Source of the DNA: Rhynchospora pubera
Lineage: Eukaryota; Streptophyta; Magnoliopsida; Poales; Cyperaceae
Direction of reading: 5' to 3'
Assembly: GCA_028095005.1 (NCBI GenBank)
Contig: CM051460.1
Location: 148,919,461-148,983,460 of the forward strand
DNA length: 64,000 nt
In this document: in pieces, positions 10,316 through 21,845 of the stretch
Position numbering within the stretch: the stretch's first letter is position 1
Layout of the letters: each line of letters starts with the position of its first letter
Translations under genes and position numbers: made by a program
Notes under the pieces: model-generated
Seen by the model: the letters and a program-made list of their open reading frames with translations, nothing else
What the model was told of the DNA's origin: nothing
The model's database searches: none

Positions 10316-13166
10316 ATGGACCTTCACAATGGCACCAACGACGAGAGCAAAGATAGCACGTGAGATTACTCTACTCATTTTAGTTATTTTACTGCTTAAA
10401 CCCTTGAGACTTTTAAAGGGCTTAGTAAAACGAGTAGTTTTCTTAGTCCCTGGTACTTAAATCATCCGATCTGCTGTTGTTGGGTTTTAACAAATCAATT
10501 TTGGTTTTCAATGGTGGTTCTAATTTTGACTCCAAAGTGTGAATTCTTGTGGTACCATACCAACAGGTTTCTGTGTTAAAACCCGATCTAGATTAGGGAG
10601 AGTGTTAAGTGATAATTGGGTTCAACCAATATCAATGTGAAATAGAGATTCAGATTGCCGTTATTGGTTCTCCATTTTTACATGATTTTGGCCTTTTCAT
10701 TGGTCCAAGAAACTCATCCACGGTCTAATGGGGCAAATTTTGCACCTTAACCTGCATTAGATGCACACATTTTATTAAAAATAAACTTTTCTATGATCAA
10801 TTAGGTCTTTCAACAACTTGGTACATCACAATTTAAAGGCCATACGCCCATACCTATGTCTTTACATTTACCAATTATATTGGCTACTTTGATATTTCTT
10901 TTCCTAATTTTCCTTTTCACACACTTCTCATGTACAATCAATTTTTTCATGACCTCATTAATTTTTACCAGTGATATTAATTGTTATGTTTAGTTTTCTT
11001 TGAAACTCTGTAGTTTTAACTCCTGTGCAATTAATTTGATTTTTCATTCTGTCTGTACTTCTATTGGTCCACACTGTCCATACATGATTGCTGGGTTCCT
11101 ATGACAATTTGGCTATTGTACAACTTGCATGATCACTGAAGTCTATTTTTTCATCATGTACGTTCCTATAATTGTTCATTTAAGTTCTATGTTATTTGTT
11201 GAAATTGCAAGTGTAAGTGCTCGTCTTATTTCCATGCTGAGTTTAAGATATTCCTTATTTTTCTTGTATTTTACACAAATGTCAATATATTATCTGTGCA
11301 ACCTGCCTTTTCTGTCCATTAGGTGCAATCTCTCAAGTTTTTTCTTGTATGTTTTAGGCATTATATGTTCTGGAACTAGTCTTAAAATTGTGTAATTATC
11401 TATTTTTGCTTGATTTATACTTACACCAATAAAAACATCAAATTGGCAACATTTGTATTGTATATTTAATTTTTGTGGGACAAATTTCATTTTCACTCAA
11501 GTTAAAAAAAAATTATCACTTGGGAATGGCCTTTTGGTAAATTTTAGCAATAGTTAGGAAACTATCTAAAAATTGAAGGTACAGTGGTTTAGCTCTACTT
11601 TAACCCATTTTTATGTCGTAGTTTTATTTTCTTTTAGTGGTTAATAATACTGATGTAACATATGTTCATTCAACATGCATCAGTGATTTCTGGGAATGGA
11701 AGGATGAAGACTACTGCCTGACAAATAACGCAGAAAATGGTAACGCTACAAATTTTAGTTTGAAGTTGGAAATTACCAGAAATGACGTAATTTCCATGGT
11801 TCCAGACTGGCTTAATACCTTCATTCATAGAGTAAAATTTTTTTATTTAGAACTGCAACTTGGCCTTTGTTCTACTATTTGTACATCTAGGTTCACAGTT
11901 GACAGTATCACTTCAGTAAAAAAATTGATGGGAACACAGAACTATACCAAACTGTACTGTTACACCTACACAATCCTCTGTGTATGCATATGAAGTGAGA
12001 GAGATAGAGAGCGAGATTGAACTGATGCCTTACTGGTAAAGGACTCTAAATATTTAGGGCAGCTATTATCAATCTATTTTCGATTTGTTCTGGGCTGATA
12101 ATATATGTCAAAATTCAAATGCAGATTTCGCTAACCTCTTGTGGGCTGATTTAAACCAAGATGAAAATAACCTCTTACACTTGCTTGGAGATGATACTCC
12201 AATGAAGGAGTGCATCAATTTTGAAAATATTTCATTTGGCCATGAAGGTAGCTATGCCCTTTTCTTATTTGTAGTCTTGAAATAAGATTGTAGGAATAAA
12301 TGGTACTGTTTTATCATTTTATATGATTATTTGATACCTGCATCCTTAGTTTTAAAATAAAACAATCAATAAAGGATTTTTTATCTTGAAAAATTACAAT
12401 TATGAAGGGGTAATCTTTGATGACAGATTATACCAACAAGGGGTTGCAAGAGGAAATTTTAGAACCACCTTCTATGGTTAAAAGGAGAAAAATGCTTCAG
12501 TTCCCAGCTGATTCAAATGGAGAAGATGCTGAGAAAGATCCTATGACATCTTCTACTCTTACTTCTGTGGTAAATGTTTATTTTACCACTGTTGTAACAT
12601 TTGTTTCTTTTATGCATGTATCCCAGCAAAATAACAGTATTGAAGGCTTGAATCGAATGATGTCATGGATCACATGCTACATCTTCTGTTCCCTCAGTAT
12701 GAGGGACAGTAATAAAAATGCATTAGGCTTTATTCGCTGATAAACTTGTGTTTTGTGCACTGTATAACCGCATTAGTTATTTTTTTCTTTTTCCCACCTT
12801 TTTTTTTTCCTGTATAACCATGCAAAATATAATTTTTGGGTGTTTGTTCATTTTTAAATATAATACATCTACGATTCAAATTTCATGTAAGGCTAAAGTA
12901 TTGCAACATCAAAAGTTAGAGAAGAGCTTCAGTTGGCTTTGTTTAATTAAATGCTAAAGATATTTTATTCTTGTCATACTTATTCTCTGTTGGAGGTATC
13001 TTCTAAGCATATTGTTGAACAGCTTTACAAGAATGTCTATATATACACATACTTTTTGGCTTTGGTGCTTATACAGTTTGTTATTTGATGGGCACAGAGT
13101 TCAACAAGCAGCAGTGGCATTTCAGAGAGCTTACGCATTAGTGGAAGTTCCATCTCTAACTACCCA

Positions 13167-13197
<31 letters not shown>

Positions 13198-15304
13198 GAG
13201 ATACTGACTAGTGTTTGTGTTTACCTGTGCTGACTTAACCCGGCAGAACAAATCTGTAATGGTTGAGTAGATTGGTCAATGGGTTGTGCAGGGATGTGGG
13301 GTTCCTTGACCTGCCAGAGAGTCAGGCAAGGGCAACATATTTAGTGTTAAACTTTTACTTTAATTTTCAAAATGCAGCCTGGACATTTAAATTAGCGCAA
13401 TTTATTCATTTCAGAAAATACTAGAAAATGACAAAATTTGACGTCTCTGTAGGTTTAGAATTTGATTTTAGTACTGCTAAATGAGGTCTAAGTGTCTAAA
13501 GCAACTTGTTAGATTCAGTGCAGGCCTAGTCTGTGCCCTACCATAATTTTTTTTTCCCTTTTGTCTTTTTTCAAGTAAAAGAGTTTGTGTAAGAACAATC
13601 TATTGCCGCCTAGATAATTTTGAAAGGTTGCAGAAGGTTGGCTTGCCCAGAGGAAAGACCCTGAATCTTAGTCTATCAGTTTTGGTATCGGGCCATTCCA
13701 GTCTTACCATGCATATCTCAATTTCATTTTTCTTTTTCTCTTCTTCTTGGTTTTTCCAGTTTAGTAACCATGGTCAGTGAGCATCTCTACTGCATATGCA
13801 CACTACAGAGAAAAGAAAAGACAAGAAAAAAGGAATAATCAATACCTGCAATTATATCATAACTGTACTGAGCGGAATGATATATATGTGATGCAATTTT
13901 AGTTTGTCCAACATGGATTATTGATTTATCCTCTCTCGCTCTCTCTCTCTCTTCATAGACACGAGAAATGCCCCTCCAAAAGGACCAAGTCACTCATCGG
14001 AATGGTGGAACTGCAGTTCAACCCCAGAAAAATCGTCTTATTACAGCTCTGATGAGACGTACGTTTGTTCTTTCATACCTAATATTTATAAGGGCTAATA
14101 GCAGTGGACCAGCCGGACCTCAGCATTTAGTTATTGGTCAACCATGAAAGTTGCATTACCTAAACAGTTCTGCCTTCTGACAATCTCTTACACATGATCC
14201 CATGGTAATGTGGTCTCAAAGAAAGAAATATTAGGTTTGCAATTGCTTTTTTTATTGTTTATGTTCTCTAATCTCTCTTATCAGTTAATAAAGGCTTTTG
14301 TGCTTATTCCTTATAGGTCATGTAGCAAGAACTATGTTGCTTCCCCTTTTGACAAAATTAACATATCAGGTACAATCAGACATTTTCTTATTGTAATAGA
14401 GCCACTAAAAGGCAATTTAATTGTTCTGGACAAAGCACACCGAGGAGCTCTTTTCTGTCATAAATGATCTCTCGGATTTTGTCTAATTCAAGGCAATTTA
14501 CAGTTTATTTACTAAATGATAACTCCATTACTAGGGCTTCATGAAGGAGCTGCTGATGGGGAGAGTGAAGTTGTTCAACAGACTACTAAACTCTCTACGC
14601 TAAAAATTTTCAAAGGTATATTATGTTAAGTAATCAAGTTTAACTTGGAGTGGATGACCAGCAATGTATGTACCAGTACCAGTGTGCTTAGGTTAAATAC
14701 GATACTCAAATCAGTTTGAATTCTTACCAGCTGCACACGTTTTCTACTTGATTGTCTGGTGTCAAATTTCACATAGTACATCTTTCCCAGTCATGTAATC
14801 TGTCATGTTGTGCCCTGCTAATAACCTCCATAAATTCAAAAGAAATTATATTGACATCAAGTAATATAAGTAGGGTCTAATTTTAAGGTATATATGAACA
14901 TCATGTAATAAAAGTAGGGTCTAATTTTAAATGTTTTAAGGTATATATTAACATCATGTAATAAAAGTAGGGTCTAATTTTAAATGTTTTCTGCTGTGAC
15001 ATACTAATTTTCTTCTTTCTTTCTTTCAGGTAAAAAAACAGTCATAAAGGCACCGAAAAAGGTTGCGTCATCAGTGGCTTATCCATTCACCATGATAAAA
15101 CCATTTGGGGTTCAAGAGGGTGTGACTTTGGAAGACATAAATGCAAAAATCCATGCTCCACCTGTAACAAAGAAAAAGCTACAACAAATTGGAAATTTTG
15201 CATTGGAAATTTCACAGTTCTCTGGTAAACCTGTGGTTGGTAAAAAGAAAATATGCACTGAAGGTGGCAAAGGAAGCATCACTATATTAAGGACCAAAGG
15301 ATGA
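10316..15304 (+). CDS. XRI1: XRI1-like protein (X-ray-induced transcript 1; meiosis and DNA repair)
   Basis: Proposed exons: 10316-10359, 11684-11739, 12125-12247, 12427-12569, 12627-12708, 13100-13167, 13959-14058, 14317-14369, 14535-14615, 15030-15304. In Arabidopsis XRI1 is induced by ionising radiation and needed for meiosis; the family is plant-specific and nuclear. Family-like features: the start MDLHNGTNDE, then FWEWKDEDYCL, LLWADLNQDENNLLHLLGDD, the basic segment VKRRKMLQFP, a Ser-rich middle with EWWNCSSTPEKSSYYSSDE, and the C-terminus VAYPFTMIKPFGVQ...TLEDINAKI...GSITILRTKG, the most conserved part. Two oddities. Exon 5 opens in frame 0 but only frame +1 reads SNDVMDHMLHLLFPQYEG and joins exon 6, so one base seems missing between about 12641 and 12653. 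Intron 6 needs a GC donor (CCAG|GCATCT). Exon borders were placed by eye. A second ATG at 10329 is possible if exon 2 starts earlier (11638). The family call is fairly sure, the middle exons less so. Confidence 0.72.
13168..13198 (+). repeat. CT microsatellite at the start of XRI1 intron 6
   Basis: A CT run begins a few bases after the proposed GC donor at 13168. A second CT-rich run (13930-13952) sits just before the acceptor of the same intron. Confidence 0.7.
14848..14990. repeat. Three-copy minisatellite in the last XRI1 intron
   Basis: The phrase AGTAGGGTCTAATTTTAA occurs three times, each time preceded by an ACATCA(A/T)GTAATA-like block and, in two copies, followed by ATGTTTT. Unit length is about 45-60 bp with one internal length difference. 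Confidence 0.75.
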
Positions 15305-16712
15305 ATACGAAAGCTTTTAAGGTTTCTAAGCGTATTCTTTTCTAGCTTGGTTCATTTTTTATTATTTTATTTTATATGGTTGAGCAATGGTTGAGTGGCA
15401 TGAGGGAGTTTTATTTTACTTTTTTTTTCTGTTTCTGCAATCATAGAAATTTTCGTTGTCTTGGATTTTTTTTTTTCCATTCTTTTTTCTAAACGTTTGT
15501 GTAGATTTTAGACTGATTTATTTGATGAATGCATAGCTAAATTTAATTAGTAAATACTTACATGTTAAAAGAACATGTTGATAGTAATTTCCTCTTGATC
15601 TTATTTGATTTGTTTTCAGTCTACTAGCAATCTAACCTACTAGGAACGTTTTCTTACTTTTTGTTTCAGGCATTCCGCCATTACAAATTATTTCGAGAAG
15701 AGGTTCCTGCAGAGAAATTTTGTTAGAGATAAAAGTATTTGAAAATGTGATTATGTTCTAAAAAAGCCTACATATCTTTTACATGCTCAAGAACAAATAT
15801 ACATTTTAGAACTTGAAAAATAGATAATTCATTCTATAAGGACCATATTTAGATTACAATATGGTAATTTTTTTTAATGAGTTGAAACATGTCTCGAATT
15901 ACTTAAAATGATTAACTCCGCTCGAAATGAGTTCAAATATACGTACCTTTCGAGAAGTGGAAAGATAAATAATTCATCTTATTTTTAATAATTTTTGCAG
16001 GATAAATGTAGATTTTTGTGATTTTATGACTTCAAATGCGGCGAGAATTGCATAAAATGATCCAGAGCTGTGCGAAATGAAATTGGATATTTTTTTGCAC
16101 AAATGTTGAACTTGAGTAATGCTAGAGTCAAATAAATCTGACACTTGTGCCCATAATTGGTGTATAACAGTATAAGTCTGACCGTAAATTTTATTGATTT
16201 ATGTGATTGGAGTTGCATAAAATAATAAACAGCCACTTAAAATAGTAAATGCATTTGATATCAACAAAAATCGATAAAATTTCTAGAGCTTGAACAAGTA
16301 TATATTGTAAATATATTAATCAGAATTAAATAATAAGAATGTGCACGTATTCTTACGATTTCATAAATTATCTACATCATTCAAAACTGATGTGTATATA
16401 TATATTGAATTTCATGCAACTAAAAAGTATAGCTAAAATACATCTAATATATTATTTATTTTTTATGTGCAGTCTCTTTATAAACTATAACATTTTATTA
16501 TTGCGATGGTTCAGTTTTTCTTCAAATTGTCATTATTTTGCCATTAAAATTTATTAATCAAACAGCATACTTTCCCACAACAAAAATATAAATATAGTTT
16601 CTCCCCGATTGTCGTCCCTTCGGAAACGCTGTTCGCTGTTTTGTCTCGCGCGAGAGCCCGAAAGAAAAACCCTAGACAACACAGGCTTGTCCCGCCGCCT
16701 TCTCCTTCAGCC
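15305..16712. other. Intergenic between the XRI1-like gene and eIF3h
   Basis: 3' UTR of the XRI1-like gene, then AT-rich DNA. The stretch at about 15880-16240 (AAAATGAT and GCGAAATGA phrases, inverted GTTGCATAAAAT motifs) looks like transposon debris but no ends could be set. The last 100 bases, with CCCTAGACAACAC, are probably the eIF3h leader. Confidence 0.4.
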
Positions 16713-19700
16713 ATGGCGAATCGTAAGAGAGAGACATCTCACTATCTCTTTCTTGTAAGCCTTATCGATAACTTTTTCTGGGTTTCTTTTTGATTTGGGT
16801 TTTCGTTTTGGGATTACAGCTGCAACGGGGAGATCTTTTCTACAAGCAATGACATCTGTGGAGGAGGTGGCGCCACCTCTTCGAGTTGTCCAGATGGAGG
16901 GCCTGGTAATTTTTTTTTTGTTTATCACTTAGAAATTTTGTTTTCTTTTTTTGTTTGCTGTTGCAATGTCAGATGCTTGTGAAATCTGGAGCGAATTGTC
17001 GCTATTAAAATAGTAGGAATATGAATGGGTTAGTTGCACAACTGAGGTGGAAGATTAGAATCAATTTTATTAGGTGAACCATTGGCTCTGCTTATTACTT
17101 GGTTGAAGGATTGATGCTTGTTTGTCAATGTTTGATACTTAGGAAAGTGAGGGTTGATACTTGATACTACCTTTTATTTACTCGACCTTTATTTAACTGC
17201 AATGAGTCAATAGTTAGGAAATACTAGTTTTCTGGATTGGTTGGTCTACCCAAGACGAGTTATGTCATTTTTTTCAAAAATTAATCAGTGCTTGTAATTG
17301 AACTTCTTTACTGTTAATGAAATAACAGGCTGTACTAAAGATAATAAAGCATTGTAAGGAGTTCTCTCCAGCTCTAGTGACAGGTCAGCTCCTTGGATTG
17401 GATGTCGGCAGTGTACTTGAAGTCACCAACTGTTTTCCTTTCCCAGTACATTCCTTTCCCATCAGCTTTTTTAAGAACAATTGAAAAATGTTCTCCTTAC
17501 TATGGCTTGTCTTGTTTATTCTCCAGTTGATGTAAACTGCATGATATCTTGGATTGAAAGTGTTGTTTTGATGTTCTCACCCCCTTATATTATTATGATA
17601 TCTTTGGTTTATGCAAGGAGCTAAACATATATCTGAGCCTGAATATACCTTTTTATTTTGCATACCTAACTGTTGGTTTTTCTTAGCAAAAGTTTAAAAG
17701 ATAAAAGGTGTTTGAATTTGATGACCTGAGAATTATAGCATGTTATGGGAAAGTATGGCATTTGGTGTTTATGCAAACCAATTCTGGTAACATGACTAAA
17801 GTGAAATAATACTACACTTATCAATTGTCATGGAATATACTAGGAAGTATTGTTACTCCAATCAACATGAGTTAGCTTTGACAACTTTGAATTCACACAT
17901 TGGTAGTACTTTGGTTCCAAATAGGTGAATATTTGCCTTCTAATATGTTTTTCAGACAAGGGAAGAAGATGAGGAGTTGGAAGCTGATGGGGCTAATTAC
18001 CAGCTTGAAATGATGCGGTGCTTGAGAGAAGTCAATGTGGACAATAATACTGTTGGATGGTATGTTCCCTTGAACAAACTAAAGAATGATTATGGTATTT
18101 TGCAGTATCTTACTTGGATAATCTGATTTACTGTTACTACTACTAGATTATTTTACTATGATGTAGGAAGAACAGAGTTATAGTAAATTTATGGAGTGTT
18201 AGGTTTCTGAATCTTGATAAGACATATGTCTGCATGTTCATTGTGTTTTCTTTTGCTATTAGCATTTCCGTAATATTCTATATGTTTGAACCTAATTCAG
18301 GTATCAGTCAACTTTATTGGGATCTTTCCAGACAGCAGAGCTGATTGAGACATTCATGAACTACCAGGTATTGCACTGAATTCATTTTTGCTTTCCTTTT
18401 TTTTTTTTTTTTGGTGTGGACAGGCAAGTGTCTTTTTTCCCCTGTGCCTTTCTAGAAGCGTTTTATTCATATTCTTTTCTTGGTACCAGTATGTACCATG
18501 TTGTACAGTGAAACTAAAGCGGTTCTGTAATAATGCATTTTGTCTCTGCGATGTCAATAGTTAGCGGACACATTTATGGTTTATGGTTATCTAGTTATTC
18601 TTATGTAACTCAAGAAAATTTCTTCATAATTTGTTTTTCAGGAGAATATTAGAAGATGCGTATGCATCATATATGATCCATCAAGGTCTAATCAAGGGGT
18701 TGTAGCTCTTAAGGCCTTGAGGCTTTCTGATTCTTTCATGGATCTCTATCGTAGCAATAATTTCAACGGAGAGAAGTACTTTTTTTTTCTCTTGCATATT
18801 CTAATCTTATGAACCTTTAAATTTTTCTGATATCATGAATTAGCTCTGAATAAATGCAAACCTGAAATTACTCCAGTTATGAGAACAATGACAATCTTAA
18901 CTTCTATTTGTTGTAATTAGTTCCATAGCTGAGTTCATAGAATTTTATTTGCTTGCTTCTTTGTGGACTACTATGATCTTTTGCTTTTTGATTACTTGGA
19001 TGATATCTCATAATTTTTTCTTCTAATCTTATCTAGGCTGAGAGAGAAGAAGCTTTCATGGGTGAATGTCTTTGAGGAAATACCGGTAAAAATTTTTCAT
19101 GTTTTTACCCTTTCAATTTTCTTTGTAGTTGGCTATAAAGAGGTCTTAGCGACTTGCTTTTATCTCAGATCTTTCATCTGTTTTACTTTAAAATCAGATC
19201 AAGGTATCCAATTCAGCCCTTATAAGTGCTTTCATGACTGAGCTTGAACCGGATTCTCCAGTCACACAGGTTTCAGTTTGTTAATCTTGTAATAAATGAG
19301 TAATATATCTCTAACATCTTATGCCATTTCTTTGTTTGTTCTTACCTAATTTTGATATTAATTTTCTCCCTTCTTAGTGCGATTTTGACCGGCTCAAGCT
19401 TTCCAGTGCTCCTTTCATGGAGAGAAACTTAGAATTTCTGATCGAATGCATGGATGATCTCACAGCTGAACAAAATAAGGTCTCTTGAACTCTGTGTTCT
19501 CATTATAGTTCCAGATCCCATGATTTCTGGTTATTTTTCTGATCAGCCAACTTCCTTTTTTGCCTTATTTAGTTCCAATACTATTACCGCAATCTCTCGA
19601 GACAACAAGCACAACAGCAAGTGTGGCTGCAGAAAAGAAGGTAACTCATCTAACTTGTAGTGTTCCATTTTGTAAGGTGGTGTGCCCCCAGAAAAGAAGC

Positions 19701-20010
19701 ACAAATCTAATCAATAATGTATGTCCCACAATATCTTTTCACCTAATTGGGTAAAGTCATGTGAAATAACGTGCCCCAGTAAACACAACCTTGCATCATG
19801 CTATGTTATCTTTTGTGCATGTATGTGTGTGTGCACGCTTTGGGTTGGGGAATGGGTGGGGCTATAGGATGAGTACCTTCTGGGCAAGATGTTAAAGTTC
19901 GGGGAAAAGTCGAATGGATTTCTCCCATGTTACATACATGGCGAAGGATCTGGTATATTCAAGAGGGGCATACTAAATACAGGGCATTCTGCATTTAGAG
20001 GGTTATACTT

Positions 20011-20066
<56 letters not shown>

Positions 20067-20749
20067 GGTTGATGGTCATTCTGTGCAAATGTTTCCTCAT
20101 TTTGTAGTTGTATGAGAATTTTCTAGGAGAAAACTGGACATTATGTATTAAACTTATTTCTTAATTCTTTTTTATATGATAATGAAACTATGGATAGGCA
20201 AGAGAACATGCAAAGGAAAGCAGCAGGGGAGGAGCCATTACCAGAAGAAGACCCCTCAAACCCTATTTTTAAGCCGATAGTTGAGCCATCTCGGCTTGAT
20301 AGCTACCTTATCACCAATCAGATCTCTAATTATTGCAACCAAGTCAATGGGTACCCCCTCCTCTTTCTGTGTGTCTGTGTATTTGGGGACATCATATGTT
20401 TTAAACTACAAAATTTACCCTACTTAGTTTGCATTAAACAACCTTAGTATTTAAGCCTTATTTTAATTGAAGTTTGTAAAGCCAAATTAATGTCAACTGA
20501 AGTACTGAACCTTTATTATACAATGAACTACTTCTTGCATTGGTTATCCACAATTTGACCCTCATCCCTCATCGTTTGTACAATCCCCAGCCCCACTGAA
20601 AGCACAGTAACATTAATGATGCCTGTATGTAATCCAGTTGGGTTTATAAGTCTAAAAAATAATTTATGTTTCTATATATTTATTTTTGCAGAGCTGCTGG
20701 ACAGGGTTTCAGCAAATTGTACTTGATGAAGGCTTTACATGAGAACTAA
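16713..20749 (+). CDS. EIF3H: Translation initiation factor eIF3 subunit h
   Basis: Twelve exons: 16713-16722, 16820-16905, 17329-17445, 17956-18059, 18301-18367, 18642-18775, 19037-19085, 19198-19269, 19378-19479, 19573-19640, 20198-20350, 20692-20749. All borders are GT-AG and the frame stays open from ATG to TAA. eIF3h is an MPN-domain subunit of the eIF3 complex; in Arabidopsis it supports translation of mRNAs with upstream ORFs by aiding reinitiation. The N-terminus MANPATGRSFLQAM...LRVVQMEGL leads into the MPN domain (LLGLDVGSVLEVTNCFPFP, LREVNVDNNTVGWYQST, CVCIIYDPSRSNQG). The C-terminal half has FQYYYRNLSRQQAQQQVWLQ, GEEPLPEEDPSNPIF and the end GFSKLYLMKALHEN, all characteristic of plant eIF3h. 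The MPN domain lacks the JAMM zinc residues, as in other eIF3h. No damage was seen. Confidence 0.95.
20013..20064 (+). repeat. T32-G20 homopolymer block in eIF3h intron 10
   Basis: 32 Ts run directly into 20 Gs. Exact lengths of such runs are unreliable in sequencing data. It lies about 130 bases before exon 11 and does not touch a splice site. Confidence 0.7.
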
Positions 20750-21190
20750 TTATAGAGTTTGTATTGTTCTAGGCAGTTTACTCTTACTTAGTCATTCATT
20801 TTGATAATCTGCCCTGGTATTTTTGACCTATTTGCTCATAGTATTGTTTTAGAGGTTTTGGTATGAAATTTCATGTAACCTTTTTTAAAAGTCTTGTTAC
20901 TTTTGCTCGAGTTGAATAACTCATGTATGCTAGTGTCATTTTATTTGCTTAGTTCTTATCAATTTTCCCAGATGGAAGCATCGCAAATATTTAAGACTTA
21001 TTGTTGTTAAAATTTACATTTCATTTTAAATCTAAATATATTGCGTTTAATAAGCAGAAAAATAATGAACACTATCAGTTCAATTAAATAAACAGCAGTT
21101 GGAAGGTTACTCAACACTATCAATTGATCAAAGGTGTTGTCAATTATATTCTACTTTAAGTGTAAGCTAAGCTAAGATGGAATGAATTGT
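20750..21190. other. eIF3h 3' UTR and intergenic DNA
   Basis: AT-rich, no coding signal recognised. Confidence 0.4.
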
Positions 21191-21418
21191 TTAAAACAGA
21201 ATAAACAACGTCCAACTCGAAGTTGTGATGTAACCAACGATCATTAGAGACCCTTTGATTAATTTTGACGATCTTGATGTAATATTAGGTCCCTGTCCGT
21301 TCTCTAACGGTGGTAATTCAAAAGGTGCTGCAGCTGCTGCTTGCGTGAAGCCATCGTTATTCTCATAAGAGGAACTGAACCTCTCAATCCAAGCCTCTGA
21401 TGCTGCATTAGACATCAA
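21191..21418 (-). pseudogene. Unrecognised ORF or gene fragment
   Basis: A 75-codon minus-strand ORF. Its first 45 residues (SNAASEAWIERFSSSYENND, then an Ala run and FELPPLENG) have amino acid usage more like real coding sequence than chance, and the last 15 residues are hydrophobic. I do not recognise a family. No upstream exon or splice signal could be assigned, so it may be a leftover exon of a lost gene or a chance ORF. Confidence 0.2.
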
Positions 21419-21503
21419 ATTAGTTTTACTGGTGTTATATTTAATACAAGGTAATAAACAATTGGCAGTTCCTATTTCCTAACATTTGAACCTCAAACTC
21501 CTT

Positions 21504-21506
<3 letters not shown>

Positions 21507-21542
<36 letters not shown>
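21507..21542. repeat. CT microsatellite
   Basis: A nearly uninterrupted run of CT dinucleotides downstream of the chitinase-like gene. Confidence 0.8.
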
Positions 21543-21543
<1 letters not shown>

Positions 21544-21845
21544 ACATTTTGAAATCCATCTTTCGTTCCATTTCCCAATAAGAGCAGCTATTGAGGTTCT
21601 GTGCAAGCTGCTTTAATAATTGACTGTGAGTGCATATACTTTGGTCATTGTACATTATACTGGTACAAGGCATAATGGATGCTATCTCTGTAGCGTATAT
21701 ACGTTTTCAATTTTTTGGGGTTTACTAGGGTATGTGCACTCTAAGCAACAGTATTGGCCTTATGAAAGTAATACTAAGTCACTGGGCCACTGGAAATGAC
21801 TGTTATCTTCTCTCAATTCAACAGTATGAAACATCACTAAAATTG

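Noticed and set aside
11637..11683. Longer version of XRI1 exon 2
   Set aside because: With the first ATG (10316) it gives an immediate stop; the acceptor at 11683 gives the in-frame STDFWEWKDEDYC join. It would work only with the second ATG at 10329, so it is kept as an alternative.
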